This document shows positions 25,540 through 33,302 of a stretch of DNA of 34,208 bases, piece after piece. Numbering within the stretch: position 1 is the first letter of the stretch; each line of letters begins with the position of its first letter. Source of the DNA: Streptomyces barkulensis (lineage in GTDB: Bacteria; Actinomycetota; Actinomycetes; Streptomycetales; Streptomycetaceae); assembly GCF_002843305.1 (NCBI RefSeq), contig NZ_PGSG01000007.1:1-34208 (forward strand). The letters run 5' to 3'. The translations under genes were made by a program, and so were the position numbers. The notes beneath the pieces were generated by a model. It was not told the DNA's origin. It did no database searches and saw nothing but the letters and a program-made list of their open reading frames with translations.

Positions 25540-28500
25540 GGCTGGAGTCCTTGGCGGTGTCGCTGCTGCTGTGCGTGGGCGGGGTTTTCCAGGGTGGTGT
25601 CCACGATCGTTTTTCCTTTTTGATCGTAGGCTTCGAGCTGGATGTACTTCGGTACGGAGTCTTTCTGGTCGTCGCTGTATTCGAGGTAGACGTTGTAGGT
25701 GACGATCTTTCCGTCTTTTTTGACCGCGTTGTAGATGTCTTGTTCGAGGTCCCGCATTTCGGGGCTGTTGGTGGGGTTCTGGGTGATGGTGAAGAGATTG
25801 TCCAGGGTGTCGCCGGAGCCGCCGAGCATGTTGGCCAGGATGTGTCCTCGTGCCTGGTTGTAGTCGCCGCCGAGGAAGCCGGGGGGTCTGAGTGACTGCC
25901 TGGCGTCTGTGCCTTCGTCGAGCATGTCGCGGGTGACGGTGGCGTTCATCTCGTATGGGCGTCCGTGCTGGTCGCGGGTGAAGGTGACGCGTCCGCCCCA
26001 GGTCGGGTCTGCTTCGCAGCCGGCCAGGCCGAGGGGGTCGGCCAGGGTGAAGGGGTTGGGGACGTAGGCGTAGTGGTTGATGGCGGGGGCGAGGCCGAGG
26101 GGGTCGGGGGTGATGTAGCGGCCGAGGGCGGGGTCGTAGTAGCGGTTGAGGTTGTAGTGGAGGCCGGTTTCGGGGTCGTGGTACTGGCCGGGGTAGCGCA
26201 GCGGGGTGTAGGCGGTGGCGTCGCGGTTCCACTGGGTGGCGCCCCAGGTGGTGCTGCGTGTTCGCCAGGCGATGTCGCCGTCGGGGTCGATGAGTTCGCT
26301 GGGGCTGCCGTCGAGGTGGGCGACGATGGCGAAGAAGCGCCGGTCGATCTCGTGCTGGTCGGTGTCGGTTTTCGTCTCGCGTTGGGCCAGTGGGTGCAGG
26401 CCGGTGTAGTCCCAGGTGAGGGTGGTGGGGCCGGTGGTCTGTTCGGCCAGTTGGGCGCCGTCCCAGCAGTAGGTGGTGGTCTCCAGGAGCCGGCCGTCGG
26501 GGTCCAGGTGGTGTTTGGTGATGCGGCGGCCCAGGGCGTCGTAGCGGTAGTGCCAGTGGGTGCCGCCTGGGGTTTGGAGGTGGGTGAGGCGGTCTTCGGC
26601 GTCCCAGTGGAAGTGCCAGGTGAGGGTCTTGCCGGACAGGGTGGTGGTCTGGCGGCGGATGAGGCGGCCGGCGGGGTCGTAGTGGTAGTGGGTGCGGCCG
26701 GCTCGGGTGATGCGGGTGCCCTGCTGGGTGCGGGGGCCGGCGGTGTCCTGGCCGGGGGCCTGGGCGGGCAGGGTGGTGTGGGTCTGGTCGCCGGCTGCGT
26801 TGTAGGCGTAGGTTTCCCGCCAGCCGCGGGCCTGAACGGCGGTGATGCGGCCGGAGGGGTCGAGGGTGAGGGTGCGGGGGCCGGCCAGGGTGTCGTCGAT
26901 GCCGGTGGGGGCGCCGTCGGCCCGGTAGGTGAAGGTGCGGGTCAGGATGTCGGTGCCGGGGGTGGTCAGGGACTGGCCGGTGAGGCGGCCGAGGGTGTCC
27001 CAGGTGTGGTGGAGGGTCAGGCGCCCGTCGAGGTCTCGGGTGGTCTCGCGGCCGAGGGCGTCGCGGTCGAAGTGGAAGGTGTGTTCGCCCATCTCGTAGG
27101 CGGTCAGGCCTTGGGGGGTGTAGGTGAGGGTGCTGGTGGCGCCGGAGGGGGTGCGGCGGTGGGTGCGGCGGCCGAGCGCGTCGTAGGCGTGGGTGAGGGT
27201 GCGGTCGTTGACCGTCTCGGCGGTGATGCGGCCGGCGGCGTCCCGTTCCAGTTCGATGGTGGCGTGGGCGTTGGTGATGCGGGTGAGGTGGCCGGCTTCG
27301 TCGTGGGTGAAGGTGGAGACCGGTCCGTCGCTGTGGCGTAGTTCGGTGACGCGGCCGAGGGTGTCGCGTTCGAAGGTCAGGGTCTGGCCGGCGGCGTTGG
27401 TGCGGGATTTGAGGCGGCCGGCCGGGTCGTGTTCGTAGGTGATGGTGCGGCCGTCGAAGTCGGTCTCGCGGGTCAGGCGGCCGGCCGCGTCGTAGGTGTA
27501 GTGCCAGGTCAGGCCCTGGGCGTTGGTGACGCGGGTCAGGCGTAGTTCGGTGTCGTGGGCGAAGCGGTATTCGCCGTCGGTGGTGCGGGTGGCGGTGGGC
27601 TGGTCGAAGTGGGTGTGGGTGTGGGTGCTGGTGCGGCCCATGCGGTCGGTGTGGCGCAGCAGGTTGCCTTCGCCGTCCCAGGTCCATTCCTCCCGGGTGC
27701 CGTCGGGTAGCTCGCGCCAGGCCGGTTTTCCCTCCACGGTCCAGGCCTGGCGGACGGTGTGGCCCAGGGCGTCGGTGGCCGCGGTGACGCGGCCGAAGGC
27801 GTCGCGGGCGCAGGTGGCGGTTGCGCCGCCGGGGGCGGTGACCGCCTCGGGGAGGCCGGCCGGGTTGGGGGTGATTCGTGTGGTCTGGCCCAGGGCGTCG
27901 CGGATGGCGGTCAGGTGGCCGTGGGCGTTGACCTCGTACTCGGTTCTCGCGCCGGCCGGGTCGGTCGTGGAGGCCAGGTTGCCGCGGTCGTCGTAGGTGT
28001 AGCGCGTCCGCCGGCCGCCGCGTTCGGTGATCTCGACGGGGAGGTGCAGGTGGTTGTAGGCGGCGGTGGTGCGTGCCCCGTCGGGCGCGGTCATCGCGGT
28101 GAGGTTGCCGTGCTCGTCGCGTTCGAAGCGGGTGGTGTGGCCCAGGGGGTCGGTGACGGCCAGCAGGCGGTCGTAGGGGTCGAAGTCGAAGTGTGTGGTG
28201 TGGCCCAGGGGGTCGGTTTCGGTGACGACCTGGTGGGCCTGGTTGATGCGGAAGGCGGTGGTGGCGCCGGTGGAGTCGGTGAAGTGGGTGGTGCGGTGGC
28301 CGTCCGCGTCGGCGGGCTGGTAGGCGAAGGTGGACGACAGGAAGCCGGCCGGGCCGGTCGTGCGGCTGACCCGTCCTTCGGTGTCGTAGACGTAGTGGTA
28401 GGTGGAGTCGTTGCGGTCGGTCCAGGACGTGATCCGCCCGTCCGGGTCGTAGGTGAAGCGCAGCGGCCGGTCGGAGGAGTTCGTCACGGTCTCCAGGCGG

Positions 28501-30296
28501 CCGGCTGCGTCGTACCCGAAGGCCGTGACGCGGGTGGGGCCGTTGGGGGTGTGGAGGCTGATGTCTGCGATGCGGTCCAGGTCCGCTTCCCGCGACAGGG
28601 TCACGCGGTAGCCGCCGTCGTGGGTCACCGCAGTGGGCAGGCCGCCCTCGCTCCGCGCGATGTGGACGCTGTTGCCGTTGCGGTCCTCGATCTCGTTCAG
28701 CCAGTACAGGCTGCCCTGGTGGGGGCTGCCGGTGAAGTAGCGGGTGATCCCGGAGCGGGTATCGGTGACCGCGTAGGTCATCTCGCCCAGGACGCTGCGT
28801 TCGGCGAAGGCCAGGGGCAGCCGGTCGCCTTCCAGGGGCCAGACCGCCTCGCTTCCCTCGCCGGGGAGGGCCGGGTAGGTGAGGATCGATCCGTCCTCGC
28901 GCGCCCACAGGGTGCCGCGGTCGGTCACCTCCAGGCGCTCGTCCAGGGTGGAGGCCCAGCTGGGCCCGAACCAGTGTCCCCAGCGGTAGCTGGAGAGGTG
29001 GGTGCGGCGCAGCACCAGCGGCAGTACCCCCGGCAGGGCCAGGTCGGTGTGGGCCAGGACCATCTCGCCGCTGGCCACGTCGACCGGGTCGGTCTTGCAG
29101 CGGCGCTTGAACAGCGGGATCGCCTTCTCCCGGGGGCGCTCCGTGGCGTCCCGCAGGGAACGGGGCCGCTCCCCGCCGCGGCGAGGGCCGGGACCGGCGG
29201 GCCGGTCAGCCCCGCCGGGGCCTTTCCCACTGCGGTCGCCGCGGCCGTCTCCGCCATCAATCTTGATCTTGTCGAAGGAGTCCTTGGTGCGGCGGTCGTT
29301 GTCCTTGTGGGAGCCGGCGATGCCGCGCACGCCCTTGGGCAGCGCCCCGCCCATGTGGTCGCCGAGTTGTTTGGTGGCCTTCTCCAGGGAGGCCATCATC
29401 TTGTCGGCGACGGTGTCGATGGCCTGGGCGACCTCGTCCTTGCCGCGGGTGCGGTTGTGGCTGCTCTTGGCTTTGGTCAGCTTGCCGGTGGTGCGGCCGT
29501 TGAGCGAGGTGCTGACGCTGTTGAGCTTGGTGGCGGCCCGGTCGTGCTCGTCCTCGTCGATGTCCAGGGTGCCCAGCATCCCGCCCAGGCTCGGCAGGCC
29601 CCCCGGCCCGGGGCCGTCGGCGGAGGCCAGGTGCAGGGACTCCTTGCCGGACTGCACGCCGTCGGCGAAGCCTTCCCGGCCGGCCGCGCCGACCTGGGCG
29701 ATGTCGACGCCGTCCTGGGTGCCCAGGCCGTTGGAGGCGAGCTGGACGACCAGTTCGGCGGCCATGTTCTCCAGCGCGGCCGCCGCGGGCTCGGTCATGG
29801 CGGTGACGATCTGCTCCACCGCCAGGTCCATCATCTCCTTGATCGCCCGCTTGACCGCGATCCGGCAGGCCTGGATCGCGCCCGCGCCGATCAGCGTGGA
29901 CAGCCCCGCGGTGAACGGGGCGGCGGCCAGGGAGATACCGGCCGAGGCCGCGCACGCGGTCAGCTCCCCGACGGCGACCCACTTGCGGCTCTCGATGATG
30001 TCGGCCGCCGCGTCCATGGCATCGGCGAAGATCCGGGCCGCGTCGCCCAGATCCTTCAGATGCTTGTCCTTGACCTTGCCCCAGTAGCCGTTCAGCGCGC
30101 CCAGCGCCTCGCTCTGGCCCGACGAGATCAGCCGCTGCATGCTCTGGTGCGCGGCGTGGGAGTCCTCGTCCACGTCGTCGGCGAAGTCCCGCAGATCCGT
30201 GGCCATGTCGCGGTAGGCGTCCTCGTCGACGTTGGGCCAGCCCACCCCGATCAGATCCAAAATGGTGTCCGCACCGTCCGGCAGCACCACCGCCAT
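25536..30296 (-). CDS. RHS polymorphic toxin with C-terminal DNA/RNA non-specific endonuclease
   Basis: A 1586-aa toxin. The N-terminus is WXG100-like helical (VGWPNVDEDAYRDMATDLRD) followed by a hydrophobic segment (ASAGISLAAAPFTAGLSTLI), suggesting export through a type VII-like route. A DUF6531 domain (CKTDPVDVASGEM, about residue 400) precedes more than 20 RHS/YD repeats (forms like YDAAGRLTRETDFDGR). The RHS core ends with RYYDPALGRYITPDPLGL (about 1390), where the variable tip begins. The ~160-residue tip carries ARGHILANMLGGSGDTLDN (His about 1485) and NPTNSPEMRDLEQDIYNAV, typical of the Endonuclease_NS_2 group. RHS shells enclose the toxin until autoproteolysis. ATG 30296 has GAGGGGGG upstream. 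It is complete, with its immunity gene overlapping. Confidence 0.92.
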   Translation of the reverse strand: MAVVLPDGADTILDLIGVGWPNVDEDAYRDMATDLRDFADDVDEDSHAAHQSMQRLISSGQSEALGALNGYWGKVKDKHLKDLGDAARIFADAMDAAADIIESRKWVAVGELTACAASAGISLAAAPFTAGLSTLIGAGAIQACRIAVKRAIKEMMDLAVEQIVTAMTEPAAAALENMAAELVVQLASNGLGTQDGVDIAQVGAAGREGFADGVQSGKESLHLASADGPGPGGLPSLGGMLGTLDIDEDEHDRAATKLNSVSTSLNGRTTGKLTKAKSSHNRTRGKDEVAQAIDTVADKMMASLEKATKQLGDHMGGALPKGVRGIAGSHKDNDRRTKDSFDKIKIDGGDGRGDRSGKGPGGADRPAGPGPRRGGERPRSLRDATERPREKAIPLFKRRCKTDPVDVASGEMVLAHTDLALPGVLPLVLRRTHLSSYRWGHWFGPSWASTLDERLEVTDRGTLWAREDGSILTYPALPGEGSEAVWPLEGDRLPLAFAERSVLGEMTYAVTDTRSGITRYFTGSPHQGSLYWLNEIEDRNGNSVHIARSEGGLPTAVTHDGGYRVTLSREADLDRIADISLHTPNGPTRVTAFGYDAAGRLETVTNSSDRPLRFTYDPDGRITSWTDRNDSTYHYVYDTEGRVSRTTGPAGFLSSTFAYQPADADGHRTTHFTDSTGATTAFRINQAHQVVTETDPLGHTTHFDFDPYDRLLAVTDPLGHTTRFERDEHGNLTAMTAPDGARTTAAYNHLHLPVEITERGGRRTRYTYDDRGNLASTTDPAGARTEYEVNAHGHLTAIRDALGQTTRITPNPAGLPEAVTAPGGATATCARDAFGRVTAATDALGHTVRQAWTVEGKPAWRELPDGTREEWTWDGEGNLLRHTDRMGRTSTHTHTHFDQPTATRTTDGEYRFAHDTELRLTRVTNAQGLTWHYTYDAAGRLTRETDFDGRTITYEHDPAGRLKSRTNAAGQTLTFERDTLGRVTELRHSDGPVSTFTHDEAGHLTRITNAHATIELERDAAGRITAETVNDRTLTHAYDALGRRTHRRTPSGATSTLTYTPQGLTAYEMGEHTFHFDRDALGRETTRDLDGRLTLHHTWDTLGRLTGQSLTTPGTDILTRTFTYRADGAPTGIDDTLAGPRTLTLDPSGRITAVQARGWRETYAYNAAGDQTHTTLPAQAPGQDTAGPRTQQGTRITRAGRTHYHYDPAGRLIRRQTTTLSGKTLTWHFHWDAEDRLTHLQTPGGTHWHYRYDALGRRITKHHLDPDGRLLETTTYCWDGAQLAEQTTGPTTLTWDYTGLHPLAQRETKTDTDQHEIDRRFFAIVAHLDGSPSELIDPDGDIAWRTRSTTWGATQWNRDATAYTPLRYPGQYHDPETGLHYNLNRYYDPALGRYITPDPLGLAPAINHYAYVPNPFTLADPLGLAGCEADPTWGGRVTFTRDQHGRPYEMNATVTRDMLDEGTDARQSLRPPGFLGGDYNQARGHILANMLGGSGDTLDNLFTITQNPTNSPEMRDLEQDIYNAVKKDGKIVTYNVYLEYSDDQKDSVPKYIQLEAYDQKGKTIVDTTLENPAHAQQQRHRQGLQP

Positions 30297-30661
30297 GACC
30301 CGGCCCCCCTCGTCGCCGCCCGCCCCCGCAAGTCGGCCAACTACTCTTCCACAGTCGCTGGTTGGGCACCGAACGGTTTCCGGGCGAGCCCCCACCGCGG
30401 AAACCCCCAACAGAAGATGATCACGCCAGGTTCCGCGCCCCTCCCCCACCACAGACAGCCGCCAGCCCACCACAGGCTGAGGGTGACCCGGTCAGCACCC
30501 CAATTCGGCTTCACGGCCTGATTTCAGTCAGCCTGTGGCTTCACCCCTTGGTGTGACGAACCGAGCATCGCCTATGCCCTGTGATGGGCACGTCCGAGGC
30601 CTGCGCACAGGCAGTTTGGTTCCACGTTGTTGGTGTACTTCGCTTCGAGCGTGGAGGGCCC
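30297..30661. other. Divergent intergenic region between toxin and PycTM-like gene
   Basis: About 365 bases with no credible gene. It must contain the promoters of both the toxin gene (minus) and the effector cassette (plus), and it holds the TGCCC-N6-GGGCA site at 30575-30590. Confidence 0.6.
30574..30591. promoter_or_regulatory. Candidate operator 1 for the Crp/Fnr-like regulator
   Basis: ATGCCC-TGTGAT-GGGCAC: 5-base inverted arms TGCCC/GGGCA with a 6-base spacer, the same half-site length and spacing as CRP boxes. It lies about 70 bases before the GTG of the PycTM-like gene. The same pattern occurs in front of the cyclase gene at 31899-31916, and I found no third match on manual scan. Confidence 0.6.
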
Positions 30662-31180
30662 GTGAGCGGATCAGGCGAGGATGCGGCGACAGTTCCCTCT
30701 CAAGACACGGTGGGCAGGCTGCGGAGCAGGGCCGCAGACTTGTTCGTCGAGGTGCAGCGGGCCGACAGCAAAGCAACAGCGTTGTGTGGCCTGGCTGGAG
30801 GGTTGTTGGCTGTCGATGTCGCGGCGCTGTCGACGCTGGACGACGCCGTGTGGCCTGTAAGGGCCGCGTTGACGCTGGTGTGCGGGTTGCTGGGCACGGC
30901 TCTCATCGCCGCCTTGTTGGCGATCCGCCCGGTGCTTCCGCGCGGCAGGGCGCTCACCGGGATGGACGGCCCGTCTTCTGAGGAAAATCCCGGGGCCCTC
31001 ATGGCCGTTCTTGCCGCCATGGGTCGTGAGGAGCAGTTGCGTGCGGACGCGTTTCAGGTGGCGCGGCTGGCCGCGCTCGCCCACCGGAAGTTCCGGGCCA
31101 TCAGGGTGGCCGTAGACCTCACAGTATCCGCCCTCGGTATGGCCGGAATCGGATTGTTGATCACCTACATCACCTCTTGA
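30662..31180 (+). CDS. PycTM-like membrane effector (Pycsar effector family)
   Basis: A 172-aa protein with three predicted membrane segments: about residues 40-57 (LCGLAGGLLAVDVAAL), 66-90 (LTLVCGLLGTALIAALLAI) and 148-170 (VDLTVSALGMAGIGLLITYI). The preceding AADLFVEVQRADSKATALCG phrase matches the PycTM-type pattern of an amphipathic helix with a DSKA/DAKA motif entering the first membrane helix. In Pycsar, such effectors damage the membrane after a cyclic pyrimidine signal. GTG 30662 is chosen (GGAGG upstream); an ATG at 30584 would fall inside the operator site. It is first in a cassette with a cyclic-nucleotide-binding regulator and a cyclase. A defined receptor domain is not visible in it. 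Confidence 0.8.
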   Translation: MSGSGEDAATVPSQDTVGRLRSRAADLFVEVQRADSKATALCGLAGGLLAVDVAALSTLDDAVWPVRAALTLVCGLLGTALIAALLAIRPVLPRGRALTGMDGPSSEENPGALMAVLAAMGREEQLRADAFQVARLAALAHRKFRAIRVAVDLTVSALGMAGIGLLITYITS

Positions 31181-31221
31181 GACCATCCCGCATGTGACGG
31201 GTGCCACACCTCGGGGGGTCT

Positions 31222-31881
31222 ATGTATCAGCCGCATGCCACCGTGATCGGCCCACGCCTGTGGTCCAAGCTGCGTGACCTCGCTCCCGTGCGGGTCCGCC
31301 CGGCCCGCAGCATCCTCCTGCGGCAAGGTGACCCCGGGACCCACGTCATCGTGCTGGAATCCGGATCAGCCCTGGTGACGCTGGTCGGAGAGAACGGAGA
31401 GCGGACCCTCCTAGCCGTGCGGGGAGCCGGCGAGCTACTGGGCGAGTTGGCCGTTTTGGACGCGCAGCCGCGGACCGCGTCCGTGATCGCGGCCGAGATC
31501 TGTCACGTGCGTATCGTCCCCGCTGCCGATTTCCTCGCCTTCGTCGAGCAGCACGGTCTCCTGGCCCCGTTGTTGCGCCATGCCATCACCCGCGTCCGCG
31601 AAGCGGAAACCGTGCGGCTGGAACTCGCCACCGCCCCGGTCCCCGCCCGCCTGGCCTCGGCACTGAGCCGTCTGGCCCGGTCCGCCTCCGCAGCGGCGTC
31701 GGAGATCTCGGTGCGCCTCACGCAGGCGGAACTCGCACAGATGATCGGCGCGTCCCGCAACGCGGTTGGAACGGCGATCAAGGCGTGGCGCGAGCACGGC
31801 TGGCTGGACACGGAAGCCGGCGGTGGCCTGCTCATCAAGGACATCGCCTCCATCCAGGCCCACGCGCACGCACAGACGTGA
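31222..31881 (+). CDS. Crp/Fnr-family cyclic-nucleotide-binding transcription regulator
   Basis: A 219-aa protein. Residues ~1-125 form a cNMP-binding beta-barrel, with LLRQGDPGTHVIVLESGSA and the phosphate-binding cassette GELLGELAVLDAQPRTASV (the GELA...PRTA pattern that grips the cyclic phosphate, Arg84). A long helix follows, then an HTH_Crp domain with LTQAELAQMIGASRNAVG, TAIKAWREHGWL (about 167-195). ATG 31222 has GGGGGG four bases before; the GTG at 31201 is a less likely start. It lies between the PycTM-like gene and a nucleotide cyclase gene, all in one direction. It is inferred to sense the cyclase product and bind the nearby TGCCC-N6-GGGCA sites. Confidence 0.9.
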   Translation: MYQPHATVIGPRLWSKLRDLAPVRVRPARSILLRQGDPGTHVIVLESGSALVTLVGENGERTLLAVRGAGELLGELAVLDAQPRTASVIAAEICHVRIVPAADFLAFVEQHGLLAPLLRHAITRVREAETVRLELATAPVPARLASALSRLARSASAAASEISVRLTQAELAQMIGASRNAVGTAIKAWREHGWLDTEAGGGLLIKDIASIQAHAHAQT

Positions 31882-31897
31882 CGGAGAGCACCGGATA

Positions 31898-31917
31898 GGT
31901 GCCCAGTACTGGGCACC
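31898..31917. promoter_or_regulatory. Candidate operator 2: perfect 20-bp palindrome before the cyclase gene
   Basis: GGTGCCC-AGTACT-GGGCACC, a perfect palindrome 70 bases upstream of the cyclase ATG and 17 bases after the regulator gene's stop. It has the same TGCCC-N6-GGGCA core as operator 1. The N6 spacing between 5-base half-sites is that of the CRP/FNR family. It is not an obvious terminator, as no T-run follows and the palindrome has almost no loop. Confidence 0.7.
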
Positions 31918-31986
31918 GTCTTCGCCCGGGTCCGGCCAGCATGGTGCGCCGACCTGGACCGACGTGGCTGAAAGGCCGGTGATTCC

Positions 31987-32811
31987 ATGACCTCCCCTGC
32001 CCTGCCCGACCCTGTCGACGTACCGCCGGAGCATGCATTTTTGGTCGTCGACATGAAGGGCTACAGCCAGATTCCCGAAGCGAGGATGGCTCCGGTGCGC
32101 TCCGATCTGGACGACGTTCTGACCACCGTGTTCGCCCAGAGCGGGCTGGACGCTGTCAGACCTGAGGAAGATGACTACAAAGAGAGAGGCGACGGCGTCA
32201 TCTTCGTGCTGCCGGCCCGGGATGCGGCGCGGCTGATCGATCCGCTGCTCGGGCACCTGAACGATGCCCTGGCCCGCTACGACAAGATGCGCCTGGCCAG
32301 CGCGCCGCCGATCCGGCTGCGGGCCAGCGTGCATATCGGCTCGCTGGTGATGCCGGGCTACCGAGGCGGTGCGATCAACGATGCGTGCCGATTCGTCGAC
32401 AGCCAGGCCGTGCGCCAGGCCATGACCGCCGCCCTGGAACACGGTTCCTTCCTCGCGGCCGTGATCTCGGAGATCACCTTCCGTCGCACCGTGCACGCGG
32501 GACGTACCCTGACGCTCGACGAGCGCCAGTTCCTGGTCTCCACCGCCCGCGTGCAGGGGAAGCCGGACTTCGAAGAGCCCTGCAGGGTGCTCGTCCCCCG
32601 GGTGCCGCCGGCACTGGTCAGCCCTTACATCACCGAGGAAAGCGATGTCCCGCCCCCGCATCTGCGGGATCCTGCGGCGCAGGCACCGGCCGGGAGCCGG
32701 AAAACCGGCGAACGTTCAGCCCCGGTGAGGCAGAAGGCCAGGGCCAGCGGCCATGCGCAAGTGGTGCAGGTCGGCGGAGACCAGATCACTTACCGCCCGG
32801 AGCAGCCGTGA
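31987..32811 (+). CDS. Class III nucleotide cyclase (Pycsar-like)
   Basis: A 274-aa protein. Residues ~15-205 are a class III cyclase domain with metal-binding Asp22 (LVVDMKGYS) and Asp69 (ERGDGVIFVLP), plus the transition-state residues Asn131 and Arg135 in INDACRFVD, so it looks catalytically competent. It also has the RLRASVHIGSLV strand. The C-terminus is a basic, disordered tail ending ARASGHAQVVQVGGDQITY. The cyclases of Pycsar make cCMP or cUMP from CTP or UTP upon infection; the base used here cannot be told from sequence. ATG 31987 is preceded by AAAGG about 12 bases away. It shares direction with the effector and regulator genes, and the palindrome lies just upstream. Confidence 0.85.
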   Translation: MTSPALPDPVDVPPEHAFLVVDMKGYSQIPEARMAPVRSDLDDVLTTVFAQSGLDAVRPEEDDYKERGDGVIFVLPARDAARLIDPLLGHLNDALARYDKMRLASAPPIRLRASVHIGSLVMPGYRGGAINDACRFVDSQAVRQAMTAALEHGSFLAAVISEITFRRTVHAGRTLTLDERQFLVSTARVQGKPDFEEPCRVLVPRVPPALVSPYITEESDVPPPHLRDPAAQAPAGSRKTGERSAPVRQKARASGHAQVVQVGGDQITYRPEQP

Positions 32812-32921
32812 CGACGTACGAAGACGCCGGAACGCCTCCGGTGCAGCAGCGAGTTGAGGCATCGGGGCACGCCAGGGTGACCCAGGTCGGCGGTGACTAC
32901 AACCGTCACGAGTACGTGTGA
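32808..32921 (+). pseudogene. Truncated ORF sharing the cyclase's C-terminal tag, cut by the IS
   Basis: 37 codons from GTG 32808, which overlaps the cyclase stop (GTGA). The peptide contains EASGHARVTQVGGDYNRHEY, very like the cyclase tail ASGHAQVVQVGGDQITY. The TGA stop at 32919-32921 is the first three bases of the right IS, so the original gene probably continued. It is likely the 5' end of a cassette gene destroyed by insertion; alternatively a tiny natural peptide that happened to end there. Confidence 0.5.
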
Positions 32922-32990
32922 GCTGTACTGATCTTCGTGGAGTCCCTCAAGCCTGGGTTACGCTTCCAGGCGTAAGGAGAACCACGAGCA

Positions 32991-33302
32991 ATGCCAGCAC
33001 CCCGTAAGTACCCCGATGAGCTGCGTGAGCGGGCGGTGCGCGAGGTCCGCGCGACCGGCCGCCCTGTGGCCCACGTCGCCCGCGACCTCGGCATCCACAA
33101 GGAAGCCCTGCGGTCCTGGGTCCGCCAGGCCGAGGCGGACGCCGGCGAGCGTGACGACCGGCTGACGACCGCCGAGCGCGACGAGTTGAAGGAACTCCGC
33201 AAGGAGAACGCCGAGTTGAGGCGGGCCAACGAGATCCTGAAGGCCGCCTCGGTGTTTTTTGCCCAGGAGATCGACCGTCCCCGGACGAGGCCGAGCAGGT
33301 GA
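32991..33302 (+). CDS. IS3-family transposase OrfA (helix-turn-helix), right copy
   Basis: Identical in sequence to the OrfA encoded at 907-1218: 103 aa, an HTH_Tnp_1 domain followed by a coiled coil. Overlaps orfB by four bases, with the T6 slippery run at 33255-33260 upstream. Confidence 0.94.
   Translation: MPAPRKYPDELRERAVREVRATGRPVAHVARDLGIHKEALRSWVRQAEADAGERDDRLTTAERDELKELRKENAELRRANEILKAASVFFAQEIDRPRTRPSR
33255..33260 (+). promoter_or_regulatory. Predicted -1 ribosomal frameshift site, right IS
   Basis: T6 run (GTTTTTTG) inside orfA. A -1 slip leads into the orfB frame, reading CPGDRPSPDEAEQVIDHLRD, without a stop. Confidence 0.6.

Noticed and set aside
24859..28908. 1349-codon minus-strand frame fused to the SUKH gene
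   Set aside because: Only its last 226 codons are real; the upstream part is an out-of-frame reading of RHS repeats (Arg/Pro/His-rich). The ATG at 25539 has a ribosome-binding site.
27759..30521. 920-codon plus-strand open frame opposite the RHS toxin
   Set aside because: Antisense to RHS repeats and the WXG-like region; Gly/Val-rich with no domain.
31435..32661. 408-codon minus-strand frame opposite the Crp/Fnr and cyclase genes
   Set aside because: Antisense to two genes with intact motifs; no ribosome-binding site and no domain.
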